Shown here: positions 15,475 through 24,213 of the stretch, piece by piece
Position numbering within the stretch: the stretch's first letter is position 1
Layout: every line of letters begins with the position of its first letter
DNA from: Saprospiraceae bacterium
Lineage (GTDB): Bacteria; Bacteroidota; Bacteroidia; Chitinophagales; Saprospiraceae
Assembly (NCBI GenBank): GCA_030729925.1
Contig: JANQWK010000054.1
Span: 1 to 38,893 of the forward strand
Direction: 5' to 3'
DNA length: 38,893 nucleotides
Notes under the pieces: generated by a model
Told to the model about the DNA's origin: nothing
What the model saw: the letters and a program-made list of their open reading frames with translations, nothing else
Databases searched by the model: none
Translations under genes and position numbers: made by a program

Positions 15475-17514
15475 TTAGTGCGATACGGTAATGGTTTTTC
15501 GAGCGGTTCCCAGACCGGTCAAGGTAAGCTTTTTCCAGGAAGCGGGAATGCTGCCGGGGAGTTGAACCAGACCTTTATCTGTAATTTCGAGTCCACCAAA
15601 GCCAAAAATGACCGCCTGTAGCATGCCCCCGGCTCCTGTGGCAAAGTAGGGGTTGGTTCCTCCGGCTGTTTCTGCGATGACCCCAAAGGGAGGGACTTCA
15701 TTGGGTTTGTAGCTTTGTTGGAAAAGTTGGCCCGCTTTTTCCGTTTCTCCAAGTCGGTTGTACAGCACCGCCGAAATCGCAGCGCCCATTGCCGGGCCGT
15801 TTGCGGAGGTTCTGGGGGTGTAATAGTCCAGGTTTTGCTTGACCCGAGCAGGTTCCCGGACCAGGTCGAGGGGGTAGGAGAGCAGCACCACATCGGCTTG
15901 TTTGATCGTTTCTCCTTCATAAGTGGCATTTTCGCGGGTTGTCCCGTCGGGAAAACGCAAGATTGGGATGTTGTCGGCCACGTGGAGCCAGTCGGGGTCG
16001 GCGGATTTGCCCAGCGCCCCGGCAGCAGCATCGGCATACCGAAGGCTGAGGATGGCGATGGCGTTGGTAAAGGCGTTGTTGTCAATATTTTCTAGCCATT
16101 CATTGGCACCGATCACATTGTTAATGTTGTATTGCCCGGGTCCATCGCGGCTAACCCGGCTCGCCCAGAAGTCGGCCACATTTTTGAGGATAGGCCAGCC
16201 CCGGGTTTCCAGCCATTCGCGGTCAGCGGTCACCTGGTAATATTTCCAGGCAGCCCAGGCGATACAACCAGAGATATGGTGTTCAAACATCCCGGTTAGC
16301 GCCCATACCGGCGTATCCTCCGAGCCGTCTGCCGCGGATTCCCAGGGAAACATGGCGCCTTTGAAGCCGTGTGCGAAGGCATTTTGAAGGGCGGCATCAA
16401 GTCGTTGGTAGCGGTATTCGAGCAGCGAGCGGGCGATATCGGGTTGCATTGCCAGCAGCGGAGGGTACATCCAGAGCTCGGTATCCCAAAATACGTGTCC
16501 ATTGTAGCCCAGTCCCGACAATCCCATAGGGGAAAGGCTGTTAGCGGTTCCTGCACGGGCAAAAGAATACAGGTGGTAGAGCGCAAAGCGGATATCGCGT
16601 TCGAGAGCGGGGTCACCTTCCACAAAAACATTGCTTTCCCAAAGTTTTTCCCAAGCTTGGCGGTGCCCCTTTACCAGGCGATCCAGCCCTTCCAGCGCAG
16701 CAAAAACGGTGAGTCGCTCGGCTTCTCCGTGGGGGTCTTTATAGTCGGTAGAGGCGCAGGTAGAAGATACCACGGCGAAGGTATAGCTTTCTCCGGCTTT
16801 GAGATTTTTGGTGAATTTTGCCCAGTGGCGGTTGAAGTCCCATTCTTCATGGATCACCGCAGGGTGTTGTTCGTGTTCCCCTTCGGGAAAAAGGAAGGTA
16901 TTGGATGCGGCCACCTGGAGTGCTCCGGAGGGACTGTCGGCCGTAGAAGTGAGCAGCGGGAAGGTAGCATGGGGGCGGTTGATGTGCCAGAAATAGTTTT
17001 CCACGTTGCGAAGGTGGTCGGGTGCCTCGATCACGCTATAGGGGGTAATGCTGACCGCTTTTTTGGCGTGGATGGTAACAATGCTGAGCGCGGAATAGGG
17101 GAGGTGTCGCAGGGACATCAGGCGCTGTTCTACGGAGATGTTGTCGCCCACCTCAAACTGGGTTTTTAGTTCGGCGTGCTGCATGTCGAGGGTCTGGCGG
17201 TAATTTTGAATACTGGCCCTCGATATCCGCTGCTGATCCACGTCGAGCATCAGGTTGACGTGGTTAAAGGCCTTGAGGATGTTAGATACCCTGCCCCGTT
17301 GGTAATAGTCATATACGCCGTTGAGGATGACATCCTTCACCTGGAGGGGTTCGGGAGAGGAAACCATGCCTACCATGCCATTGGCTACAGTGACCCCATA
17401 GTAATTTTCGGGCTGGATCCCTGTGGCTGAAATTTCCCAGCTGGACTGGGCTTGGATGCCATAACACAGCGAGAGTAAAAAGCAGCAGGTCTGAAATATT
17501 TTGCGGTTCATCAT
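15475..17514 (-). CDS. Exported GH65 alpha-glucoside hydrolase
   Basis: This 679-residue protein has a Sec signal peptide ending near residue 22 (CYGIQAQ), so it acts in the periplasm or at the surface. GH65 features: an N-terminal beta-sandwich up to about 280, then an (alpha/alpha)6 barrel with GHVFWDTELWMYPPLL at 339-354 and the catalytic acid E472 in GANEWLENIDNNAFTN. The C-terminal region has TSANGPAMGAA where phosphorylases keep a Ser-Ser phosphate loop, which favours a hydrolase. A Flavobacterium GH65 hydrolase acting on kojibiose is known, and acid trehalases are also GH65, so kojibiose, trehalose or nigerose are candidate substrates. MM at the start leaves 17514 or 17511 as the start. 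It follows the VCBS gene by 12 bases. Confidence 0.88.
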   Translation of the reverse strand: MMNRKIFQTCCFLLSLCYGIQAQSSWEISATGIQPENYYGVTVANGMVGMVSSPEPLQVKDVILNGVYDYYQRGRVSNILKAFNHVNLMLDVDQQRISRASIQNYRQTLDMQHAELKTQFEVGDNISVEQRLMSLRHLPYSALSIVTIHAKKAVSITPYSVIEAPDHLRNVENYFWHINRPHATFPLLTSTADSPSGALQVAASNTFLFPEGEHEQHPAVIHEEWDFNRHWAKFTKNLKAGESYTFAVVSSTCASTDYKDPHGEAERLTVFAALEGLDRLVKGHRQAWEKLWESNVFVEGDPALERDIRFALYHLYSFARAGTANSLSPMGLSGLGYNGHVFWDTELWMYPPLLAMQPDIARSLLEYRYQRLDAALQNAFAHGFKGAMFPWESAADGSEDTPVWALTGMFEHHISGCIAWAAWKYYQVTADREWLETRGWPILKNVADFWASRVSRDGPGQYNINNVIGANEWLENIDNNAFTNAIAILSLRYADAAAGALGKSADPDWLHVADNIPILRFPDGTTRENATYEGETIKQADVVLLSYPLDLVREPARVKQNLDYYTPRTSANGPAMGAAISAVLYNRLGETEKAGQLFQQSYKPNEVPPFGVIAETAGGTNPYFATGAGGMLQAVIFGFGGLEITDKGLVQLPGSIPASWKKLTLTGLGTARKTITVSH

Positions 17515-17526
17515 AGTACATGGGTG

Positions 17527-20500
17527 TTAGTTAGCCGAAATGACCGGTTGTATCAGCTGAAAGAATTCGTTATTTTTTGCCAAGACCAGATATTGTTGTT
17601 CGCCTATTCGCAGGGAATGGACTTCTCTGACTTGCCCCTTACTGACAAATCCCAGTTCCCGTGCGGGTGCCACTTCAAAGTCCAGGTTGTCCTGTTGGAG
17701 CAGTACGCAGCCCAGATTAGCATCCATGCGACCCAGCTGCAGGGTATTTTCATAGAAGTTTCCGGATAAAAACAGGTCATCCTTCCCGTCGCCGTTGATA
17801 TCCCACACCTGGATGTCGTGAACGGAAGAAAGTTGTGCCGCCTGCGGCAGGATTTTCTTGGAAAAGCCCGCTGTGCCGTTGTTGACAAAAATCACAGAGG
17901 CCAGCTCGGTGAGGGTTTCCACCGGCGCATTGGTCTCCCAGCATTCCGGAAAGAGTGCCTTCGGAGCCAGGGTACTGAATGCCTTATAAGAGGTCACTTC
18001 TTTTTTGACAGCAGGGATTTTGGCGGATAATTCGTCGCGGGTATGGAACAAAATTTCCTGGTTGTCGAAGAAGTAGGTGACGATCATGTCGGGATACCCA
18101 TTGTTGTCGGCATCGCAGACACGCAGACTTACGGGTTGGGTTTCGGAGGCCCTCAGGCGGGTATTGCGTCCAAAATTTCCGGCGATGATATCGAGGTCGC
18201 CGTCTTGGTCTATATCTCGTGCAATGGCGGTATTCCACAGTCCTTTTGCTGCCTTCAACGCCGGGTCGTCGAGTGGTTCAAAACCGGTAGGGGTCCGGAG
18301 CAGGACTTTCACGCTGCCCCAGTCTTCCGCCACCACCAAATCCTGCTTGCCATCGCCGTTGACATCTGCCCAGCGGGCATCCGTAACCCGGCCGAGGCTG
18401 TTTAGGGCTTCAAAGGATTGGCGGACATAGACGCCGGATACATTTTCGAGCAGGATATGTTCGGGTCGGGCAGGGAAATTTCCCGGCTCCACCCTTGCAC
18501 CGAGAAAGATATCGGGGTCGCCGTCGCCATCCATATCGCCGACTGCAATGCTGGAGCCAGTGAGGTAAAGTTCGGGGAGCAGGTCGGTTTCGACCAAAAC
18601 CAGTTGCCCGCCATCGTTGCGGTAGAGTCTAACGCGCCTGGCGGGGTGCTTGCCTTGAAATTCGTTGCCACCGGGTAGCACCAGCAGGTCGGGGTCACCG
18701 TCCTGGTCGAAGTCGAGGAATTGCGCCGCGACGTCTTCGGCCACGGCATCGGGTTCAAACAGACTTTCCTGGGTTAGGGAGAAGGAGCCGTTGTCGCCTT
18801 GCAGCCACAGCTGACTGGCAGACCATTTGCAAGCGCCGATAAATACGTCGTCTTTGCCGTCTCCGTTGACATCCCCTACGGCCATGCCGGGCCCTTGGGT
18901 CGTGTTCATGCGCAGAAGGAAAGGTTCCCTGCCAAACTCAATGAGCTCGTTTTCGGTATGCCTGAAGGGCAGCTGAAGGGTTTCGGTAAGATCGGTAAAT
19001 AGCGCGGGTGCTGCAGGAGCAGGGGTGTATTGCTGAGCGGCGACCGCCTCCTGTCGGATGCGGTTGCTGGTATTGGGCTGGATATCCGTGTGCAGACTGA
19101 GCGTCCCGTCGGGCCATCGAATTTTCAGGCTATCTATTTGGGGCGCATTACCCAGGCCAAACACCATGTCGGCCAATGCAGCCGATTGGAATCCCCTTAC
19201 GGGAAAATTTTCTCGCACCATGACCTGTCCATTGGCGTACAACCAGCATTTTGCCCCCAGGGCATCGCGGTTAGCACCTTTTCCCTCCAGTTGGATGTTG
19301 ACAAAAGCCGGAGCACTATTGGTATTGCGGGTTTTGTTTTCATACAAACTCACCGTTGCCGCGGTATTGCTGGTCACAATGTCCAGGTCGCCGTCGTTGT
19401 CGAGATCTGCAGCAATCGCACCGCTGGAAAAGCCGGGCATATCGGTCACCCAGTCTGCGCTGACCTCTTCAAATTGCAGGTTGCCCAGGTTGCGGTAAAA
19501 GCGATTGTGTAGGGGCACCTGCGGCATGATGTTGATGAGCGCCATATCCTCCTCTTTGAGGATATTGTTGCGCAATTTGGCCTGAATGGCTTCATGGGAT
19601 ATATAATTGACAAAATCCAGGTCATTGGGACGCCGGTAAATCCCGTTGGACACAAACAAGTCCACCCAGCCGTCGAGGTCAAAATCCTGGAAAAGCGGTG
19701 ACCAGCTCCAGTCGCTGGCCTCCAGTCCAAGCAACTGCGCTGCCTCGCTGAAATGCCCGTCGCCCCGGTTGAGTTGCAGGGTGTTGCGGGAATACTGTTC
19801 GTTGTAGCCCAGGTTTTTCTTCATGTGGTAAATGTCGAAGGACTCCTCCCCGGCAGCTGTCTGGAGTACCTCTCGCCGGTAAGGCAGCATATCGGCTACA
19901 AAAATATCCAGGTGCCCATCGTTATTGACATCGGCCACGTCGGTACCCATCGAAAAACGGGAAGTATGCAGGATGCTCCGCTCGAGGCTTTCCCGGAAAG
20001 TGCCATCGCCCTGGTTGAGATAGAGGTAGTCGTTTTCGTGAAAATCATTGGCCACATAAATATCGGGATAGCCATCATCGTTGAGGTCGCTCACAGCCAC
20101 GCCCAGACCATAGCCCAAAACGCTGGACAAAATCCCGGCTTCTGCGCTGACCTCCACAAAAAAACCATCATCGTTGCGCAGGAGTCGGTCGCCGGCCAGG
20201 GGATGACTTCGATTGATCAGCTGACTTCGGTTGCCGTAAGTGCCATTGTTGTGCACCGAATGAAACAATTGGTAAAGATCCAGGTCGCCGTCCAGGTCAT
20301 AATCAAAAAACACAGCCTGGGTAGCAAAACCGCTGAGGTTAAGCCCGTAATCGGCGCCTTGTTCGTCAAAAACAGGTATGCCTGACTCGTTGAGTCCCTG
20401 GTTGATATACAAAAGGTTTTTACCCCGGTAGCTCCGGAAATCACCGAGGTAGGAAACGTAAACATCCGGCCATCCGTCCGCATTGACATCCGCTACAGAT

Positions 20501-20862
20501 ACTCCGGTTTTCCATCCGGGCTCCCCGGCCATCCCTGCTGTTTCGGTGATATCGCGAAACTTAAGTTCCCCGTCGTTGAGGTAAAGCCTGTTGCTTTCCA
20601 TATTCGACACAAAAAACAAGTCGGTCAGACCGTCGCGGTTGAAATCCCCGGCACCTACACCTGCTCCATTGTAGAGGTACATGTAGTTGAGGATATTCCA
20701 TTCTGCACTTTCGCTGAGGTTGTTGGAAAAATCGAGGCCGGTACTGGCGGCATCCCGCAGTACAAACCGGCTGTCCTGCCCGGCTTCACAGCCAAAAAGC
20801 CCGGGAAGCAGCAGGAGGATCCAGGATAACTTACTTTTTGCGGTAGATTTCAAGTTCAGCAT
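17527..20862 (-). CDS. VCBS/FG-GAP repeat lipoprotein with ASPIC/UnbV domain (1)
   Basis: This 1,111-residue lipoprotein has its lipid Cys at C25 (GLFGC). It holds about 14 calcium-binding loops of the form DxNxDGxxD (for example DFNRDGLTDLFF near 73, DVNADGWPDVYV near 125, DLDNDGDLDIVT near 486, DINGDGKDDLFL near the end), as in integrin-like beta-propellers. The loops form two groups separated by an ASPIC/UnbV domain at about 520-590 (RDALGAKCWLYANGQ, ENFPVRGFQS, SLKIRWPDGTLSL). Such CRTAC1-like proteins are common beside SusCD pairs in marine Bacteroidota but have no settled function; binding of a glycan or protein at the cell surface is a reasonable guess. Its start overlaps the end of the following paralogue-encoding gene by 32 bases. 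No enzyme signature is visible. Confidence 0.88.
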   Translation of the reverse strand: MLNLKSTAKSKLSWILLLLPGLFGCEAGQDSRFVLRDAASTGLDFSNNLSESAEWNILNYMYLYNGAGVGAGDFNRDGLTDLFFVSNMESNRLYLNDGELKFRDITETAGMAGEPGWKTGVSVADVNADGWPDVYVSYLGDFRSYRGKNLLYINQGLNESGIPVFDEQGADYGLNLSGFATQAVFFDYDLDGDLDLYQLFHSVHNNGTYGNRSQLINRSHPLAGDRLLRNDDGFFVEVSAEAGILSSVLGYGLGVAVSDLNDDGYPDIYVANDFHENDYLYLNQGDGTFRESLERSILHTSRFSMGTDVADVNNDGHLDIFVADMLPYRREVLQTAAGEESFDIYHMKKNLGYNEQYSRNTLQLNRGDGHFSEAAQLLGLEASDWSWSPLFQDFDLDGWVDLFVSNGIYRRPNDLDFVNYISHEAIQAKLRNNILKEEDMALINIMPQVPLHNRFYRNLGNLQFEEVSADWVTDMPGFSSGAIAADLDNDGDLDIVTSNTAATVSLYENKTRNTNSAPAFVNIQLEGKGANRDALGAKCWLYANGQVMVRENFPVRGFQSAALADMVFGLGNAPQIDSLKIRWPDGTLSLHTDIQPNTSNRIRQEAVAAQQYTPAPAAPALFTDLTETLQLPFRHTENELIEFGREPFLLRMNTTQGPGMAVGDVNGDGKDDVFIGACKWSASQLWLQGDNGSFSLTQESLFEPDAVAEDVAAQFLDFDQDGDPDLLVLPGGNEFQGKHPARRVRLYRNDGGQLVLVETDLLPELYLTGSSIAVGDMDGDGDPDIFLGARVEPGNFPARPEHILLENVSGVYVRQSFEALNSLGRVTDARWADVNGDGKQDLVVAEDWGSVKVLLRTPTGFEPLDDPALKAAKGLWNTAIARDIDQDGDLDIIAGNFGRNTRLRASETQPVSLRVCDADNNGYPDMIVTYFFDNQEILFHTRDELSAKIPAVKKEVTSYKAFSTLAPKALFPECWETNAPVETLTELASVIFVNNGTAGFSKKILPQAAQLSSVHDIQVWDINGDGKDDLFLSGNFYENTLQLGRMDANLGCVLLQQDNLDFEVAPARELGFVSKGQVREVHSLRIGEQQYLVLAKNNEFFQLIQPVISAN

Positions 20863-23800
20863 TGTTTTTTCCGATTAGGTAAAATACATCAGTTCCATGT
20901 TGCAAAGTCGCTGCAGATCTGCATTCGCCCGACAGGTACAGCTGACCGTCGGATGCGCGGCTAAAACCGGCTGGATTGCCGTCGCCGTAAAGCACAATTC
21001 CTTTATTGCCCAGCATCCTCCCCACTTCGGGTTTGGCGTAAGACAAATTCCCGAAGCTGATCAAATCGGAGTTACCATCGCCATTGTAATCGTCCACCAG
21101 GAAATCGTACACAGGAGCCACCTGCACCGCACGGGGAAGGGGCTGTAGGGTAAAACTCCCATCTGACGACAGGGAGAGCAGGGAAGAAGCTAAAGTCTTG
21201 CAGGACAGCACTTGCGCTTCCCGGAGGTCTTCTGCCGGGAAAATTTCCTGCATGGATTTATCGGCGTAGTCTTTATGGTATAAAAATTTCTTTTTCAGGG
21301 CAATGTACTCTTTTTGCAGATCTCCTTTCAGGTGGTAGGGATAGGCCTGGCCGTTTTCGGTTTTGCAGTAAAGCGCTTCTAATGAGCCATTTTTGTCGAA
21401 ATCGTGGACAAAAAGTTGCAAGGGGTTTTCGACACTGGCCTGAAACATGCTATTTTGACCAAAATTGCCGAGGGCAAAGTGCCAGGTTTGACCTTCCTGT
21501 TGGATCAGCTTGAGGGTATTCCACCAGCCCTCGGTATCGGGCAAGGCGCTGGTGCGGGAAAACTTCCCGGCGTCGTTCCACAGGATATGGATGGGCATCC
21601 ATTCACCAGCCACGATGAGTTCGGGGTAGCCGTCGCCGTTCAAGTCCGCCACATGGGCATCCCGCACCATACCCAGCTGTTCGAGGGCTTGAAAATCAGT
21701 AACTTTTCCCCGCTCAAAACCTGTACCGCCCCGATTGATAAGCAGGTAGCTGTCGGGCGACTTGCCGTAATATCCGGGTGCGGAGCGGGTGCCCACGAAG
21801 ATATCGAGGAACCCGTCGTTGTTGACATCTATGGCCTTAGCCACGGCACTATTGCGCCGTATTTTGGGGAGGGCATCGGCGGCTCGACTGAAATTGGGTT
21901 GGGAAGCGCTTCCGTTGTTGCGGAAAAAGCGGTCTTCCAGCGATGGATCCCCTTCGAGGTACTCCGAACCTCCGCTGCAGAGATAAAGATCCGGATCTCC
22001 GTCATTGTCGGCATCAAAAAACAGGGCATCGGTATCCTCTGCGTTGATATCATCATCGGGCAGTTCGAATTGTCGGAAGCTGCTGTTGGGGGCGGCCATA
22101 AAAAGCACCCCTTTTTGGCCGCTGGCGCCACCCACGTAAAAATCTTCTCGGCCATCGGCATTGACATCTGCCGTTGCCAAGCAGGGACCTTCGCGGGAGA
22201 TCATGGAATAAAGCAGTTGTTCTCTGTCGAAATCAATAAAATTATTTTCCGCATGGCGGAAAACCGGTGCATTTGCGACCCTTTCCAAGCGGGTATCGGG
22301 CACCATATCTACTGCCGGCGGGGTAAACGGACGGGTTTGAGTGGGATCAATGGTCAGTGTTTGATGGACAGGAACCTGATAAAAAACAGCGCGTTGTCGG
22401 CCATTGTCGGCAAAATACTCCACACTGTCCAGGAGCTCGATCTGTCCCGTGCCCAATGGGGGCCACATCTGAACGGAGGACTGAAAGCCCCGGTTGGGGA
22501 TATTCGTATGAGAAATGCGTTGGGTGCCGCTGTGCAGGATCACGTGATCGCCTACGGCAAAAGGATTACCTGCGCGGGTCTGTACGGCTATTTGAAGGGA
22601 ATTATTTTCACTGGAATGGTTTTGATAGACAAAACAGCGATCATTGAGGTTGTTCACCACAAGATCCAGGTCGCCATCGTTATCCAAATCGCCGTAAGCG
22701 GCGCCGTTGGAATGGCTGGGCAGATCCAGTCCCCAGTTGGTTGCCTGGTTGGCAAACTGCCAGTTGCCGGTATTGCTGAAACAAAAATTGGACAATTTGT
22801 TGCTGGGCATAGCCTCTACGAAAGCCGAGAAATCCACTTCTTTGCCCATCAGCACAGCCTCTTGGGTCTCCTCATTGGCCAAAAAGGCAATAAAATCCTG
22901 ATCGGTCACATCCTTATAGACCCCATTGGTCACAAAAATATCCTTGAAGCCATTGTTGTCCAGGTCGCACAGGAGTGCCCCCCAGCTCCAGTCGGTCGCG
23001 GCCACGCCGTTCAGAAATGCCTCATCGGCAAAAAAGCCCTCATCGTTGCGTTGGAGGGTGTTGTGCATAAACTGGTTGTGGTAGCCGCTGTTGTACCTGA
23101 AAATAAACTGATCGAAATCCACAAAATCCGTGGTCTGTTTCAGTCTTTTCAAATCGGGCGGCAACATATCGGTTACGTAAATCTCCGGCCAGCCATCATT
23201 GTTGAGGTCGGCCATATCAGCTCCCATAGAAAAGTGGCTGCCGGTATCGAAGCGGCGCACAAACTCTTCCGAGAAAGTACCATCCTGGTTGTTGATATAC
23301 AGGTAGTCGCGTTCATAAAAATCATTGGATACATAGATATCGGGCCAAAAATCGCCGTTCACGTCGCCAACGGTCACACCCAGGCCAAATCCGATCACGC
23401 TGCCATAGATGCCGGCAGCTTCGCTCACATCGGTAAACTTACCCCCATCGTTGCGGTACAATTTATCGCCACCGTCCGGATCGCGCTGGTTGCGCAGGTT
23501 TCTGAAACCCAGGGAAGCCACGGATTGGAAAGAATTGTTGAGGATATAGGCATCCAGATCGCCATCGCCATCATAATCAAAAAAACAGGCGTGTGTAGAA
23601 AAGCCCTTGTCGTCCAGGCCATATTCTTTTGCGGACTCTGTAAAGGTCAGATCACCATTGTTGATAAACAGGTCGTTTTCGCGTTGACCACCTTTGATAT
23701 CGCCCGAATTGCACACATAAATATCCAGCCAACCATCGGCATTGACATCCACCAGTGCCACGCCGGTGGACCAGGGTTTGTTGCCGGCCACTCCGGCTGT

Positions 23801-24109
23801 TTCGGTGATATCTTGGAAGGTGAAATTCCCTTTGTTCAGAAAAAGTCGGTTTTGGCCGGTATTGGAGGTCAAAAACACATCCTGCCAGCCATCGTTATTG
23901 ACATCGCCGATGGCCACTCCGCCGCCATTGTAGTAATTGCGGTAGCGAAACACATCGAAATTTTCGGCATCGTCCAGGACATTGGCAAAATCAATACCGG
24001 TATCTTTTTCGGACATCAACTGGAAAAGGGTAGGGGCGGTATCAGACGCACCGGGCTGACATCCCAGCATCAGGACAAGGAGGCCGAAAAAAAGGAGCTT
24101 TCTTTCCAT
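20831..24109 (-). CDS. VCBS/FG-GAP repeat lipoprotein with ASPIC/UnbV-like domain (2)
   Basis: This 1,092-residue paralogue of the neighbouring protein has its lipid Cys at C17 (LMLGC). About 13 DxNxDGxxD-type calcium loops are visible (DVNNDGWQDVFL, DYDGDGDLDAYI, DLDNDGDLDLVV, DVNADGREDFYV, DYNGDGNSDLIS). Several are degenerate, for example DVNGDFWPDIYV with Phe for Gly and DFDKNGSLEALY. The mid-protein ASPIC/UnbV region is weakly kept (HTNIPNRGFQS, then a poor match to the IRWPDG motif). Both proteins share block order and phrases such as ITETAG and GFGLGV, so they arose by duplication. The gene is the first after the terminator that follows susD. Surface scaffold or binding function is inferred; no catalytic residues can be named. 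Confidence 0.87.
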   Translation of the reverse strand: MERKLLFFGLLVLMLGCQPGASDTAPTLFQLMSEKDTGIDFANVLDDAENFDVFRYRNYYNGGGVAIGDVNNDGWQDVFLTSNTGQNRLFLNKGNFTFQDITETAGVAGNKPWSTGVALVDVNADGWLDIYVCNSGDIKGGQRENDLFINNGDLTFTESAKEYGLDDKGFSTHACFFDYDGDGDLDAYILNNSFQSVASLGFRNLRNQRDPDGGDKLYRNDGGKFTDVSEAAGIYGSVIGFGLGVTVGDVNGDFWPDIYVSNDFYERDYLYINNQDGTFSEEFVRRFDTGSHFSMGADMADLNNDGWPEIYVTDMLPPDLKRLKQTTDFVDFDQFIFRYNSGYHNQFMHNTLQRNDEGFFADEAFLNGVAATDWSWGALLCDLDNNGFKDIFVTNGVYKDVTDQDFIAFLANEETQEAVLMGKEVDFSAFVEAMPSNKLSNFCFSNTGNWQFANQATNWGLDLPSHSNGAAYGDLDNDGDLDLVVNNLNDRCFVYQNHSSENNSLQIAVQTRAGNPFAVGDHVILHSGTQRISHTNIPNRGFQSSVQMWPPLGTGQIELLDSVEYFADNGRQRAVFYQVPVHQTLTIDPTQTRPFTPPAVDMVPDTRLERVANAPVFRHAENNFIDFDREQLLYSMISREGPCLATADVNADGREDFYVGGASGQKGVLFMAAPNSSFRQFELPDDDINAEDTDALFFDADNDGDPDLYLCSGGSEYLEGDPSLEDRFFRNNGSASQPNFSRAADALPKIRRNSAVAKAIDVNNDGFLDIFVGTRSAPGYYGKSPDSYLLINRGGTGFERGKVTDFQALEQLGMVRDAHVADLNGDGYPELIVAGEWMPIHILWNDAGKFSRTSALPDTEGWWNTLKLIQQEGQTWHFALGNFGQNSMFQASVENPLQLFVHDFDKNGSLEALYCKTENGQAYPYHLKGDLQKEYIALKKKFLYHKDYADKSMQEIFPAEDLREAQVLSCKTLASSLLSLSSDGSFTLQPLPRAVQVAPVYDFLVDDYNGDGNSDLISFGNLSYAKPEVGRMLGNKGIVLYGDGNPAGFSRASDGQLYLSGECRSAATLQHGTDVFYLIGKNNAELEIYRKK

Positions 24110-24149
24110 GATTAGCCGGATTTTAAGGGAGGAAGTAAAATCGGGAACA

Positions 24150-24188
24150 AAAAAAATAAAAAAAGGCAGAAGGCCGAAGCCTTCTACC
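24150..24188 (-). terminator. Intrinsic terminator after susD, inside the locus
   Basis: Read on the minus strand, a 10-bp stem (one T-G wobble) with a TTCG tetraloop (24188-24165) is followed by seven T, an A, and eight more T (24164-24150). It lies 26 bases past the SusD stop codon and 41 bases before the VCBS (2) start. It would reduce transcription of the downstream genes relative to susCD. I see no TAnnTTTG box between it and the next ATG. Confidence 0.82.
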
Positions 24189-24213
24189 AGTTTATAACTT
24201 TGAATCCGAAGAA

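Noticed and set aside
21404-24115. A 903-codon open frame on the plus strand opposite the VCBS (2) gene
   Set aside because: It lies exactly antisense to a gene with clear calcium-loop repeats; its length follows from the repetitive Asp/Gly/Asn codons of the true gene. It has no family motif and no upstream promoter.
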